Origin: Lachnospiraceae bacterium
GTDB taxonomy: Bacteria > Bacillota > Clostridia > Lachnospirales > Lachnospiraceae
DNA length: 40,827 bases
Assembly (NCBI GenBank): GCA_910575105.1
Contig: CAJTDK010000026.1
Location: 1-40,827, forward strand
Direction of reading: 5' to 3'
Made by a program: the position numbers and the translations under genes. This document shows positions 18,715-27,254 of the stretch, in pieces; the stretch's first letter is position 1; every line of letters begins with the position of its first letter. The notes beneath the pieces were generated by a model, which was given only the letters and a program-made list of their open reading frames with translations, did not search any database and was not told where the DNA came from.

Positions 18715-19658
18715 AGGCTAACGGACCTAAGAGGAAGATTTTTGATGCCGTGGATATGATGACAACGGACGTGTCGCAGGCGGAGACCGGAAACGGCCTC
18801 CAAAGCCTGCCGGTAGATAAGATCAAGCCGTTTCACGACCATCCCTTCCACCTGTATGAGGGTGAGCGCCTGGATGACATGGTGGAGAGTATCCGGGAGC
18901 ATGGGGTGCTGAATCCTGTGATTGTGAGAAAGAAGGGCAGGGGCTATGAAATGCTTTCCGGGCATAACCGTCAGAATGCGGCGAGAATCGCGGGGCTTAC
19001 GGAGATACCGGCTATCGTGAAGGAAGGACTGACCGATGAAGAGGCTTATATCTATGTGATCGAGACGAATGTGATCCAGCGGTCCTTTACGGATCTTGCA
19101 CCGAGCGAGAAGGCGGCGGTACTGTCCGCAAGGTATGAGAAGGTTATCAGCCAGGGCAAGAGGAATGATATCCTGCGGGAGATCGAAGAGATCGGAACTT
19201 GTGGACATGATGTCCACAAGTCAAAGAGCCGGGACGGCATTGGTGAGGAATACGAGATGACCGGCAGGAACATCGCCCGGTATATGAGGGTGGACAAGCT
19301 GATCAGGCCATTCAAGGACAGGCTGGATGCCGGAGAGATAACATTGACGGCGGCGGTGGAGCTTTCCTATCTGTCAGAAGAGGAACAGGGCATCGCTGCG
19401 GCAGAGGACAGCCAGATCAATGGAAGCACGGCGAAGGCAATCCGGGCGGCAGCAGGGGAGCTGACCGCTGAGAAGTTGGAAGAGATCCTGCATCCGGCGA
19501 AGAAACCTCTCCCGGCGAGGTCTGTGAGCATTAAGATTCCGGCAGAGGCGGAAGAAAAGTATTTCTCCGGGATGAAGGCAAGGGAACGGACGGATCTGGT
19601 CATGAAGGCTCTGGACGCATGGTTTGCCGGGAAGGAGGCTGCCTATGTTCAGCAATGA
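18711..19658 (+). CDS. parB: ParB-family partition protein
   Basis: A 315-aa ParB/Spo0J-type protein. The N-terminal CTPase/nuclease-like domain contains 'LPVDKIKPFHDHPFHLYEGE' (residues 25-44), 'IREHGVLNPVIVR' and 'YEMLSGHNRQNAARIAG' (the GHRR-type motif), followed by ETNVIQRSF and a helix-turn-helix around residues 180-205. It should load on a centromere-like site and partner with ParA. The gene itself contains a 23-base palindrome at 19198-19220, which might serve as that site. Translationally coupled to parA by a 4-base overlap. Confidence 0.93.
   Translation: MKANGPKRKIFDAVDMMTTDVSQAETGNGLQSLPVDKIKPFHDHPFHLYEGERLDDMVESIREHGVLNPVIVRKKGRGYEMLSGHNRQNAARIAGLTEIPAIVKEGLTDEEAYIYVIETNVIQRSFTDLAPSEKAAVLSARYEKVISQGKRNDILREIEEIGTCGHDVHKSKSRDGIGEEYEMTGRNIARYMRVDKLIRPFKDRLDAGEITLTAAVELSYLSEEEQGIAAAEDSQINGSTAKAIRAAAGELTAEKLEEILHPAKKPLPARSVSIKIPAEAEEKYFSGMKARERTDLVMKALDAWFAGKEAAYVQQ
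19198..19220. repeat. perfect palindrome inside parB, possible parS-like site
   Basis: CTTGTGGACAT and its exact reverse complement flank a single G. It encodes the residues TCGHDVHK of ParB. It is unlike the canonical chromosomal parS, but long perfect palindromes next to parAB genes are typical of partition sites. Function is inferred. Confidence 0.4.
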
Positions 19659-19917
19659 AGACCTGAAATACCTGGATCCGAAGTATTTCTCCATCATTAC
19701 CACGGATGCCTATGATGTGACGATCATGAGCCGCAACACCGGCCATTACTGGTATCTGCATAACCCGGAATATTCGGAGCAGGGGACGGTGATTATATTC
19801 CACAAGCACAAGGCTTCCCACCCGTACCACCAGCACGGCAGGGCGAACACCCTGCGGCAGGCGGTACGGAGCATCCGGGGGCATGATCGGTGGCAGATGA
19901 ATGGGAGAAGAAGGTAA
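19645..19917 (+). CDS. hypothetical protein following parB
   Basis: A 90-aa protein starting at ATG 19645, supported by GGAAGGAGG about 8 bases upstream and overlapping the end of parB by 14 bases. It is rich in His, Tyr and aromatic residues ('HYWYLHNPEYSEQGTVIIFHKHKASHPYHQHGRA') and has no membrane segment. The coupling to parAB suggests it is part of the element's maintenance operon. I do not recognise the family. It ends just before the left end of an IS200-like insertion. Confidence 0.65.
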   Translation: MFSNEDLKYLDPKYFSIITTDAYDVTIMSRNTGHYWYLHNPEYSEQGTVIIFHKHKASHPYHQHGRANTLRQAVRSIRGHDRWQMNGRRR

Positions 19918-19925
19918 GAAATCAA

Positions 19926-20579
19926 AGCACCTCTGTATCGCTGATTGATTAACGTAGAACATCGATAGACGTTCGGAGTTATGGGATACATACCCCGCAG
20001 CTTGCTGAGGAAGGGCGGATCACATCATGGCAGAGAGCGAATACCTACATGCATCCCATAACGTAAGTAATCTGGTTTACCATTTCGTATGTCCGGCAAA
20101 ATACCGTCGGATCATATTCACAGACCCAGTAGATGAGACGCTCGTGCAAATTTGCGCGGGCATCGAAGAACGATATGACTGGATCAGGTTTTTGGAAATA
20201 GGAGCTGATAGGAATCATGTGCATTACCTGATCCAGTCGACACCAAACCATAGCCCGAGTGAAATCATAAAAGTCGTAAAAAGCATAACTGCCCGCAGGA
20301 TATTTGCCGAGCATCCCGAAGTCAAAAAACAACTATGGGGAGGGCAGTTATGGACCGACGGCTATTTTGTATCGACAGTCGGAAGATATACGAATGAAGA
20401 TGTCATAGCCAAATACGTCCGGGAGCAAGGTAAACCAGATTACGAAGAGTACAAGCAACTAAGCATGTTCGAGCGGTGATCCGTGGCGCGCAGCGCCCTA
20501 GATACCCCGCTCGCGAAGCGAGGCAAGCGTCCAGTGGACGCTTGAGTGCTTGCACCGGGGTAGTTCATTCAGAGGTGCT
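19926..20579 (+). mobile_element. IS200/IS605-like insertion sequence
   Basis: A single-gene insertion with a Y1 HUH transposase. Its outer limits are suggested by AGCACCTCTG at 19926-19935 and its reverse complement CAGAGGTGCT at 20570-20579. The right non-coding end is rich in hairpins: CTCGC/GCGAG near 20512, and AAGCGTCCA/TGGACGCTT at 20525-20543. Subterminal hairpins are what IS200-family transposases recognise. The true ends are uncertain, since this family normally lacks terminal inverted repeats. Confidence 0.7.
20027..20479 (+). CDS. tnpA: IS200/IS605 family transposase (TnpA, Y1 HUH)
   Basis: A 150-aa single-strand transposase. The HUH metal motif appears as NHVHYL (His64, His66) and the catalytic tyrosine is probably Tyr130 in 'EDVIAKYVREQ'. 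Length and motif order are typical of TnpA, so the enzyme looks complete. No TnpB-type RNA-guided nuclease accompanies it. It works as a dimer on single-stranded DNA at subterminal hairpins. It sits at the boundary between the GC-rich backbone and the AT-rich restriction cargo. Confidence 0.92.
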   Translation: MAESEYLHASHNVSNLVYHFVCPAKYRRIIFTDPVDETLVQICAGIEERYDWIRFLEIGADRNHVHYLIQSTPNHSPSEIIKVVKSITARRIFAEHPEVKKQLWGGQLWTDGYFVSTVGRYTNEDVIAKYVREQGKPDYEEYKQLSMFER

Positions 20580-20604
20580 ATTAAAAAGATAGTTAAATGA
20601 TAGC

Positions 20605-20634
20605 TTGATGTTGCATTTATGTTTCTAATATGAT
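20605..20634 (+). promoter_or_regulatory. candidate promoter of the restriction-modification operon
   Basis: TTGATG (20605-20610), an 18-base spacer, and TATGAT (20629-20634) precede the XRE regulator gene by about 60 bases. No other -35/-10 pair is as good between the insertion sequence and the operon. Confidence 0.45.
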
Positions 20635-20692
20635 AGTATTAAGAAGTCGAAATGTGGTATTTGAGTTCGAGGTTAAATCGAGAGGTAATGTG

Positions 20693-20902
20693 ATGGCTTT
20701 TTCTGAAGATATTAAAAGGATCCGGCGTAAAGCATTGATGACTCAGGAAGATTTTGCTAAAGAAATTGGCGTTTCATGTATTACTGTCACGCGATGGGAA
20801 ACTGGAAAAGCAAAACCGAATCTGAAAACCATGCGCCTAATTGATGAGTATTGCAAAAGAAACAAGATTGATTTCGATGTGAGTGAAGAGATAGCTGATT
20901 AA
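20693..20902 (+). CDS. XRE-family helix-turn-helix regulator (possible RM controller)
   Basis: A 69-aa Cro/CI-type DNA-binding protein: 'MTQEDFAKEIGVSCITVTRWETGKAKPN' (about residues 16-43) is a clear XRE helix-turn-helix. I chose ATG 20693, with GAGAGG upstream, because the conserved domain starts within its first ten residues; an earlier possible start at 20630 adds an atypical tail. It is 9 bases upstream of the first methyltransferase and probably controls timing of restriction-modification expression, as C proteins do. The target site is not identified. Confidence 0.85.
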   Translation: MAFSEDIKRIRRKALMTQEDFAKEIGVSCITVTRWETGKAKPNLKTMRLIDEYCKRNKIDFDVSEEIAD

Positions 20903-20911
20903 GGAGTAGAA

Positions 20912-22147
20912 ATGCCTAAAACATATAATTTTATTGACCTATTCGCAGGTTGCGGTGGGCTCAGCGAGGGTTTTTATGCTCAAGGTTTTAATGCTTTGTG
21001 TCATGTGGAAATTGATCCGTTCGCATGTGAGACACTAAGAACCCGCATGAAGTATTATGGATACAAGAATGAAGAGGATGCTGTCTTAGAAGCAGATATA
21101 ACCTCAAAAGATATTCTTGCAAAAATAAAGAAAGTTGTTGGGGATCAAACTGTTGATATTATTATTGGAGGACCTCCATGTCAAAGTTTTTCTCCGTTGG
21201 GAAAGGCAAAAGATGATAATAATATGCAAAATGATCCGAGGAACTATCTGTTCGAGAATTATGTAAAAGTATTAAATCATTTCAAGCCAAAGATGTTTGT
21301 TTTTGAAAATGTAACTGGTTTACTTGATACAGAGGTAAAGGGGAAGAGCATTTTCAAAATGATACTACGCAGGCTCAGAAGAAATTATAAGGTCGCGAGC
21401 AAGGAAGAGATGATAGTTCTTAATGCTACTAATTATGGTGTCCCTCAGGAAAGAAAGAGGGTCATCTTAATTGGCGTGCGAAAAGATATAGATATGGCTG
21501 TAGAAGATGTATATAGTGCAATAACAAAAACTCACTACTTACCTGGGGCGAGGAAGGAAGCCAAAGAAGGATTAAAAAAATATGTAACAGTGAAAGATGC
21601 TATTGGAGATATGCCTACATTGCAACAGGGGCAGGGAGAAAAATCTGTAGATTATCCTAATACTTATGCCTCATGTAATGCTTATGTTAAGAAGATCAGG
21701 AAAAAAACTGATAAGAAGTTACGTGATCACGTCGCTCGGATGAACAATGAGAAAGATGTGGAACGTTATCGTGTAATGGCTGAAAACCATTGGAACTTTC
21801 TGGAACTATTGGAGTATAGGCCTGATTTAGGACATGAAAAGAAAAGAGTGTTTTTCAATAGTTATAAGGTTCAGTGGCGGGATATGCCTGCAAGAACCAT
21901 AATTGCGCATCTGCATAAGGATGGGAATCAATTCATTCATCCTGATCCTGATCAGGGAAGAAGTATAACAGTTAGAGAAGCTGCAAGGTTACAATCGTTC
22001 CCGGATGATTTTGTGTTTGAAGGATCCAGATCAGAGCAGTTTAAGCAGATAGGAAATGCGGTTCCTCCGATGTTGGCTGAGGCAATAGCAAAAGCCGTGA
22101 AAGCCAAATTAGATAGTATAGAACAGGAGCAGGACAATAATGTTTGA
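20912..22147 (+). CDS. C5-cytosine DNA methyltransferase 1 (LlaJI-like system)
   Basis: A complete 411-aa 5-methylcytosine methyltransferase. Motif I is IDLFAGCGGLSEGF (residues 8-21), motif IV GGPPCQSFSPLG with catalytic Cys90, motif VI FENVTG, motif VIII QERKRVILIG, and motif X IGNAVPPMLAEAI near the C-terminus. It protects host DNA from the partner nuclease. Its stop overlaps the start of the second methyltransferase by 8 bases. Two C5 methyltransferases followed by McrB-like and LlaJI-like subunits match the LlaJI layout, where each enzyme modifies one strand of an asymmetric site. Specificity here is unknown. Confidence 0.95.
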   Translation: MPKTYNFIDLFAGCGGLSEGFYAQGFNALCHVEIDPFACETLRTRMKYYGYKNEEDAVLEADITSKDILAKIKKVVGDQTVDIIIGGPPCQSFSPLGKAKDDNNMQNDPRNYLFENYVKVLNHFKPKMFVFENVTGLLDTEVKGKSIFKMILRRLRRNYKVASKEEMIVLNATNYGVPQERKRVILIGVRKDIDMAVEDVYSAITKTHYLPGARKEAKEGLKKYVTVKDAIGDMPTLQQGQGEKSVDYPNTYASCNAYVKKIRKKTDKKLRDHVARMNNEKDVERYRVMAENHWNFLELLEYRPDLGHEKKRVFFNSYKVQWRDMPARTIIAHLHKDGNQFIHPDPDQGRSITVREAARLQSFPDDFVFEGSRSEQFKQIGNAVPPMLAEAIAKAVKAKLDSIEQEQDNNV

Positions 22148-23681
22148 TTCGGTTTCGGAATACCGTTTATGGGATAACGCAAAGAAGCGTTTTTATAAAG
22201 AAAAAATAGAGGTTTTTATTAAGACTGTTCATGCAGTATCTCAAATATATAATTTGAATAGCGTGCAAACTGATGAGGATGCTTGCATAAATCTATTTGT
22301 AGAAATGGGGATAATAAAATGCGCTGATGATTTTACTCTTCTTCAGCCGATATTAAAAAGAGAACTCTATACAGAGCTTTTAGCGTGTGGAACATTGGTG
22401 TCTACGAATAGAGCAATCTTTGATCCATATTTATGCAAATTGAACGAGACTAAGAGGCTTGAGCTACAAGAGATAGAAAAGAACAGTAATAAGATTAAGC
22501 TTGTAGACATGTTCTGTGGGGCAGGAGGATTAAGCCTTGGTTTTATACATGAGGGTTGTCGGGTTGTATTTGCTAATGATGTAGATGAATTATGTATGGA
22601 AACATATAAGTATAATCATCCTGAAACGCCAGAGGAATTGATGCGATGTGAGGATATTAAAAAACTGGTATCCAACATAGATAGTTATATCACGGAAGAT
22701 GTAGACATAGTGATTGGGGGACCTCCATGCCAGGGATTTAGTTCAGCAAACAAACATCATAGAGTAATCAATGATCCAAGGAATGAGTTGTATAAGTATT
22801 ATATCAAGGTCGTAGAAAGTCTGGCGCCAAAGATTGTTGTTATGGAAAATGTGCGTGGGATGCTTAAAGTTGCGGATCAGGTGGTTGAGGATTATGAAGC
22901 TATTACTGTAACTAAGGATGGAAAGCAATATAGCTATTCTGTAGCATACCGCTTACTTAATTCTGCTGATTTTGAAGTTGCTCAAAGTAGGGAGAGGTTG
23001 ATATATATAGCAATAAGAAATGACATTGTTGAGGAATCTGGTCAAACTCCAGAAAACATATTTGAAGCGATTGAGCGGAGTAATGAAAATCATGAGGTGT
23101 ACAATCTGTCTGCAGCACTTGAAGGTGTAAGGGAGTTAGAACCACCTGAGACGATGGGGGTTGGAGAAGTAGATACTGAAGAAGGTGGAAGAAAGATAGA
23201 TGTTAATCCTTTTAACGGTCGGGAGAATGAATATTTGAGGCTAATAAATGATGATAGGGAAATGGATTTAGTGTTTAATCACAAAGCAAGATATTGCAGT
23301 CCTCTTAATCATGAGATTTATCGGCGTCTTGAACCGGGGGATGATGCAACAAATGAAAAAATAGTAGATATATTTCCGTATGCTCATAGAAATGATAAGT
23401 TCAAAGATAAGTATTATCGATTGTATGCTGACAGGCCTTGTAGAACGATAACCGCACATTTGCGTGCAGATTGTCATTCTCACATTCATCCTACAGAAGC
23501 AAGAACGTTGACTCCGCGTGAAGCGGCAAGGGTTCAGTCGTTTCCTGATGATTACTTGTTTTTAGGACCCTATTTGAAGACATATATTCAGATTGGTAAT
23601 GCTGTTCCGCCTTTAATGGCGCGTGGGATTGCAAGAGCTTTAATTAGGTTGATCAAAAAGGAAGATGCAAATGAAGATTGA
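22140..23681 (+). CDS. C5-cytosine DNA methyltransferase 2 (LlaJI-like system)
   Basis: A 513-aa 5-methylcytosine methyltransferase with an N-terminal extension of about 115 residues not found in the first enzyme. Motif I is VDMFCGAGGLSLGF (about 121-134), motif IV GGPPCQGFSSAN with catalytic Cys197, motif VI MENVRGM, motif VIII QSRERLIYIA, and motif X IGNAVPPLMARGI. The stretch between motifs VIII and IX, which sets target specificity, is unrelated to that of methyltransferase 1, so the two probably modify different cytosines. It overlaps the next gene by 11 bases. Confidence 0.95.
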   Translation: MFDSVSEYRLWDNAKKRFYKEKIEVFIKTVHAVSQIYNLNSVQTDEDACINLFVEMGIIKCADDFTLLQPILKRELYTELLACGTLVSTNRAIFDPYLCKLNETKRLELQEIEKNSNKIKLVDMFCGAGGLSLGFIHEGCRVVFANDVDELCMETYKYNHPETPEELMRCEDIKKLVSNIDSYITEDVDIVIGGPPCQGFSSANKHHRVINDPRNELYKYYIKVVESLAPKIVVMENVRGMLKVADQVVEDYEAITVTKDGKQYSYSVAYRLLNSADFEVAQSRERLIYIAIRNDIVEESGQTPENIFEAIERSNENHEVYNLSAALEGVRELEPPETMGVGEVDTEEGGRKIDVNPFNGRENEYLRLINDDREMDLVFNHKARYCSPLNHEIYRRLEPGDDATNEKIVDIFPYAHRNDKFKDKYYRLYADRPCRTITAHLRADCHSHIHPTEARTLTPREAARVQSFPDDYLFLGPYLKTYIQIGNAVPPLMARGIARALIRLIKKEDANED

Positions 23682-24348
23682 GAGTTTTATAAAAAGGTTA
23701 AATGCTACTGAAGTCGGCGAGGGAGTTACAAACGATACCTATATTGCAATTCCCAGAGATGTTGACTTGTCGAATATTTTAGTCAACCAAGAGGCAATGA
23801 CCATCTATGATAGAGTCGGTGGAGTTCTATATACGCCTGCTAACTCAAACATTAAATATGTTCAGACTGGCCAAAACAATCAAGAAAGAATCTCTGGATT
23901 GGGACAGTATTTCAGAAGCGTGGATGCAAAGGTTGGCGATGAGATACTGATAGAGCGTGTTGTTGATGGCGATGAAAGCAAACTGTATCTTGATTTTAGG
24001 CACCGGAATGTGATCGTTTTCCAGAAGAATAAAGACTGGGTAGAGATTCTTACACCAGATAGAATGACTCCGTATGCTCAGGGCAACGATTATACAGTTG
24101 ATGTGACATATTTGAACAGAAATGTCGAGCTGTATGTTAAATATCTTGGACAAAAGATGAAGAAAAAAACATCTCCATCGGATACAGCTGCATTTGATCT
24201 GCTTATCGAAAATAAGAGTATTCTGGGTGATTATGAATACCTTGATTACATTGAGATTGGTATAGAAAATGATAAGAAACGATTAGCCAGGATGAAAACT
24301 TATTTTCTTTCCTTTGTAGGCATGATGGAGAATGGAGGCCAGCAATGA
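23671..24348 (+). CDS. unrecognised RM-linked protein, possibly a B3-like DNA-recognition subunit
   Basis: A 225-aa protein between the methyltransferases and the McrB-like gene. I chose ATG 23671, since AAGGAAG (23658-23664) is correctly spaced from it and not from the ATG two codons earlier. The first half looks beta-rich; 'ISGLGQYFRSVDAKVGDEILIERVVDGDESKLYLDF' (about residues 72-108) resembles the end of a B3/EcoRII-N-like DNA-binding barrel. The rest is mixed, with a helical C-terminus. No nuclease motif is evident. Its start overlaps methyltransferase 2 and its stop overlaps the McrB-like gene by 4 bases, so it is an integral operon member. The B3 suggestion is a reading by eye. Confidence 0.6.
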   Translation: MKIESFIKRLNATEVGEGVTNDTYIAIPRDVDLSNILVNQEAMTIYDRVGGVLYTPANSNIKYVQTGQNNQERISGLGQYFRSVDAKVGDEILIERVVDGDESKLYLDFRHRNVIVFQKNKDWVEILTPDRMTPYAQGNDYTVDVTYLNRNVELYVKYLGQKMKKKTSPSDTAAFDLLIENKSILGDYEYLDYIEIGIENDKKRLARMKTYFLSFVGMMENGGQQ

Positions 24349-25928
24349 ACTATTATATTTTTATTCTTGAAGAGAAGATAAAATCATTTTCACTGATAGG
24401 GCATGGCGAAAAGTGCGCTGTAGCAATGATGTTAAAGGGTTTTCCGAATCCGCTTAATGGAATTGTAGAGGGAGACAAGGTTGTTGGCTTTGTTTCCGGG
24501 AATGTACGTAAATTCTCATATTTGTTTAATGCAGGGTTTGATGAGTCATCGAACCAGTTTTATTTTGAAAAAACTCTTGAAATGAAATCCGGAGCCAGCC
24601 TTGAAACGGTATCCCCGGAAATAAGGGAGTTGATAGAATCGAAGGAGCAAACGGAATCTTTCATTCAAATTGATAAAGATATGTACAACCAGATTATGGA
24701 GGCTATGCTTACCGGAATCGAGAACATGGATGAATTTTCTCAAACGGAATCTTATGAAAAGATAGATGAAGAAAACCGGATAGCAGACGGGACAAATGTG
24801 CTTTTGTATGGTGTTCCGGGGTCTGGAAAAAGCTGGACCATAGCAGAAGAGTATTGCAAGGACGAAGATAGAATGGAAAGGCTTGTTTTCCATCCGGATT
24901 ATATGTATTCGGATTTTGTTGGTCAGATTCTCCCGGTGGCTAAGACTGGGAAGGTAGAGTATAAGTTTGTTCCAGGTCCGTTCACAAAGATATTGAGCAA
25001 AGCATATCATGACCCTGGAAATCCTTATTATCTGATTATAGAGGAAATAAACAGAGGCAATGCACCTGCGATTTTCGGAGATGTATTCCAGCTTTTAGAC
25101 AGGATTACGGAAGATAAAGATGGGTTTAAGGCAGGAACAAGTGAATACCCTATTTCTAATGAGAACATAGCAAAAGCTGTTTATGGTGACAAGAACATAA
25201 AGGTAAGGATACCGTCCAATCTTTCGATAATAGGAACCATGAATACGTCGGATCAGAATGTATTTACTTTGGACAATGCATTTCAACGAAGATGGCATAT
25301 GAGGCTGATCCCGAATAAATTTGATGATCATCCATATGCGATGAAGGGTATTTTGGATACAACTGTCTCTTGGCGGGGGTTCTGTGAAGTAATAAATACG
25401 GAAATACTACGAAGAGATAGTGTTGCATCTTCAGAAGATAAGCGGCTGGGTGCTTATTTTGTGGCATTAAGTGATCTAATCTGGAACCAAGAGGAAGATC
25501 AAATTCAGGATAAAAAATCAAAAGAATATATAACAGCAAAACATAAGAACGCTCACTTTGCGGAGAAAGTTTTGAAATACCTTTGGGATGATGCGTTCAA
25601 ATTTAATCATCCAGATGTTTTTGTTACATCTAAGGATGGAAAAGATGTTAATAGCTTGGAAGTGTTAATTGAATGCTTCTCTTCCGCCAGAGGCAATAAA
25701 CGATTTGATGTTTTTGAGGATACGATAAAGGAAGCTCTTCTGGAAACAAGACCAGCAATTTCGGATGCTTCAGATGTAGCTAATAATGGTGGCGAGGATG
25801 TCATATCTGATGATGGTGAAACGGCATCAGAAGTAATAGACGGAGGTACAGTTACAACATCTTCAGATGAACAGGTAGTAGATGTTGATGGCGGAAATGC
25901 TGCTGGTATAAATGGAAGTAGTAATTGA
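24345..25928 (+). CDS. McrB-like AAA+ GTPase subunit of the LlaJI-like restriction complex
   Basis: A 527-aa motor subunit. The N-terminal 130 residues ('GDKVVGFVSGNVRKFSYLFNAGF') resemble an EVE/PUA-like recognition domain. The AAA+ core has Walker A GVPGSGKS (156-163), the McrB-type Walker B/signature IIEEINRGNAPAIFGDVFQL (about 231-250) and IGTMNTSDQN (about 318), where MNTxD is characteristic of GTP-using McrB proteins. The C-terminal 70 residues are acidic and Gly/Ser-rich, probably disordered. In McrBC-type enzymes this subunit translocates DNA with GTP and drives cleavage by the nuclease partner encoded next. Confidence 0.9.
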   Translation: MNYYIFILEEKIKSFSLIGHGEKCAVAMMLKGFPNPLNGIVEGDKVVGFVSGNVRKFSYLFNAGFDESSNQFYFEKTLEMKSGASLETVSPEIRELIESKEQTESFIQIDKDMYNQIMEAMLTGIENMDEFSQTESYEKIDEENRIADGTNVLLYGVPGSGKSWTIAEEYCKDEDRMERLVFHPDYMYSDFVGQILPVAKTGKVEYKFVPGPFTKILSKAYHDPGNPYYLIIEEINRGNAPAIFGDVFQLLDRITEDKDGFKAGTSEYPISNENIAKAVYGDKNIKVRIPSNLSIIGTMNTSDQNVFTLDNAFQRRWHMRLIPNKFDDHPYAMKGILDTTVSWRGFCEVINTEILRRDSVASSEDKRLGAYFVALSDLIWNQEEDQIQDKKSKEYITAKHKNAHFAEKVLKYLWDDAFKFNHPDVFVTSKDGKDVNSLEVLIECFSSARGNKRFDVFEDTIKEALLETRPAISDASDVANNGGEDVISDDGETASEVIDGGTVTTSSDEQVVDVDGGNAAGINGSSN

Positions 25929-25945
25929 GGTGATTTAGTTCAGGT

Positions 25946-27235
25946 ATGGGCGACTTAGGATTGAATTTGCATTTTAGGTGTCGAGTAGATACTGGAGAAG
26001 AGGGCGACCGGTTTGTTGGAATCAAAGCTGATTCCAATGGAACGCTGGTCTATTTTCCTATGGGTTATAGATTACCTCAAGACGAACAAGAACTTCAACG
26101 CGAAGTTCTGCAGCTGATAAATGTCCTTCAAGAGTTTATGCAGAAAAAAGACAAAGTTCTGCATATGCCTAAAAATGATGCACCTCAATCAGTGGATTTT
26201 CCTATCAACGCATACATGAATATTATTCGTGATTATAGAAAGCGAAAGGGATATTATAAGGAAAAGGAAAGAGTACGAAAAACCAGTGATCACGGACGTA
26301 TAGATTGGGCAACTTCATTGAAGAAAAACGTTGCATATTATCAGGAAGATGGATCTCCTTTCTTCGATAAGTATACTGTCGTTGATATGAAGCCGAATGA
26401 GAGAGAATGGATTACAAAAATTCATAAATATTGTGTATATGAAAGCTATCAGAAGTTAGGCTGCTTTTTTATACCGGATCTTCCTGCGGATCCACATATT
26501 CCGCTTGATGCACGGATGTTTCTTTCGATATTGAATAGTAAGCTTCGTAATACCAATAATAGTGATGAAAAGCTTCTCTTTCAATCCATGATTGCAATGC
26601 TTAAATACAAGGATGAAGAGACAAAAGAAAGACAGTTCTTTTTCGGGACAGATCGGTTTGAATATGTATGGGAAAACTTGATAGACACTGTATTTGGAAT
26701 TAGAAATAAAGAGGACTATTTTCCACGCACATACTGGAATTTGCGGCAGGGTAATAATAAGAGAAACAATGCATTGGAGCCAGATACGATTATGCTTTGC
26801 AATGACAAGATATATGTTTTGGATGCGAAGTATTATCGATATGGAATTACTGGGGAAGCGAAGCATCTTCCCAATTCTTCTTCAATTAACAAACAGATTA
26901 CTTATGCTGAATATATTCAGGCGAATGATGAGTTGAGGAAAATTCATGGACAAGATGTGCCAATATATAATGCATTCCTAATGCCGTTTAATATGATGGA
27001 AAATGAGTTTTCCATAGATGTTCCGTTTGGTAATATCGGAGAAGCAAAAAGCACATGGAAACATGATAAATATGATTACGAACGTGTCCAAGGTATAGTA
27101 GTTGATATTCATTATCTAATGCATAAATACTATGGCTCACATAAAAAAATCACACAAGAAATAGCGGACATGATTGATTCCGCGATTGAAGAAAACAAGT
27201 CATTAACAGTAGAGGCTGTTGGCTCCGGCAATTAA
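25946..27235 (+). CDS. LlaJI-family restriction endonuclease subunit (McrC-like)
   Basis: A 429-aa nuclease subunit. A PD-(D/E)xK active site is visible as EPDTIML (Asp280) and VLDAKYY (Asp293, Lys295), with the McrC/LlaJI-type context 'WENLIDTVFG' upstream and 'INKQITYAEYIQA' downstream. It should be the cutting subunit working with the McrB-like GTPase. The ribosome site is not ideal: GAGGTG (25926-25931) is 14 bases from the ATG. The gene ends inside a terminator and overlaps the convergent zinc-finger gene by 4 bases. Confidence 0.88.
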   Translation: MGDLGLNLHFRCRVDTGEEGDRFVGIKADSNGTLVYFPMGYRLPQDEQELQREVLQLINVLQEFMQKKDKVLHMPKNDAPQSVDFPINAYMNIIRDYRKRKGYYKEKERVRKTSDHGRIDWATSLKKNVAYYQEDGSPFFDKYTVVDMKPNEREWITKIHKYCVYESYQKLGCFFIPDLPADPHIPLDARMFLSILNSKLRNTNNSDEKLLFQSMIAMLKYKDEETKERQFFFGTDRFEYVWENLIDTVFGIRNKEDYFPRTYWNLRQGNNKRNNALEPDTIMLCNDKIYVLDAKYYRYGITGEAKHLPNSSSINKQITYAEYIQANDELRKIHGQDVPIYNAFLMPFNMMENEFSIDVPFGNIGEAKSTWKHDKYDYERVQGIVVDIHYLMHKYYGSHKKITQEIADMIDSAIEENKSLTVEAVGSGN

Positions 27236-27254
27236 GAATCCGGAGCCTTTTTTA
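27221..27254 (+). terminator. intrinsic terminator between the RM operon and the convergent gene
   Basis: GGCTCCGG (27221-27228) and CCGGAGCC (27240-27247) form a perfect 8-pair stem with an 11-base loop, followed by TTTTTTA. Both convergent stop codons lie in the loop. The T-run is only on the plus side, so it mainly ends RM operon transcription. Confidence 0.9.

Noticed and set aside
18681-19217. A 178-codon minus-strand frame inside parB
   Set aside because: Complete overlap with parB, which has clear family motifs.
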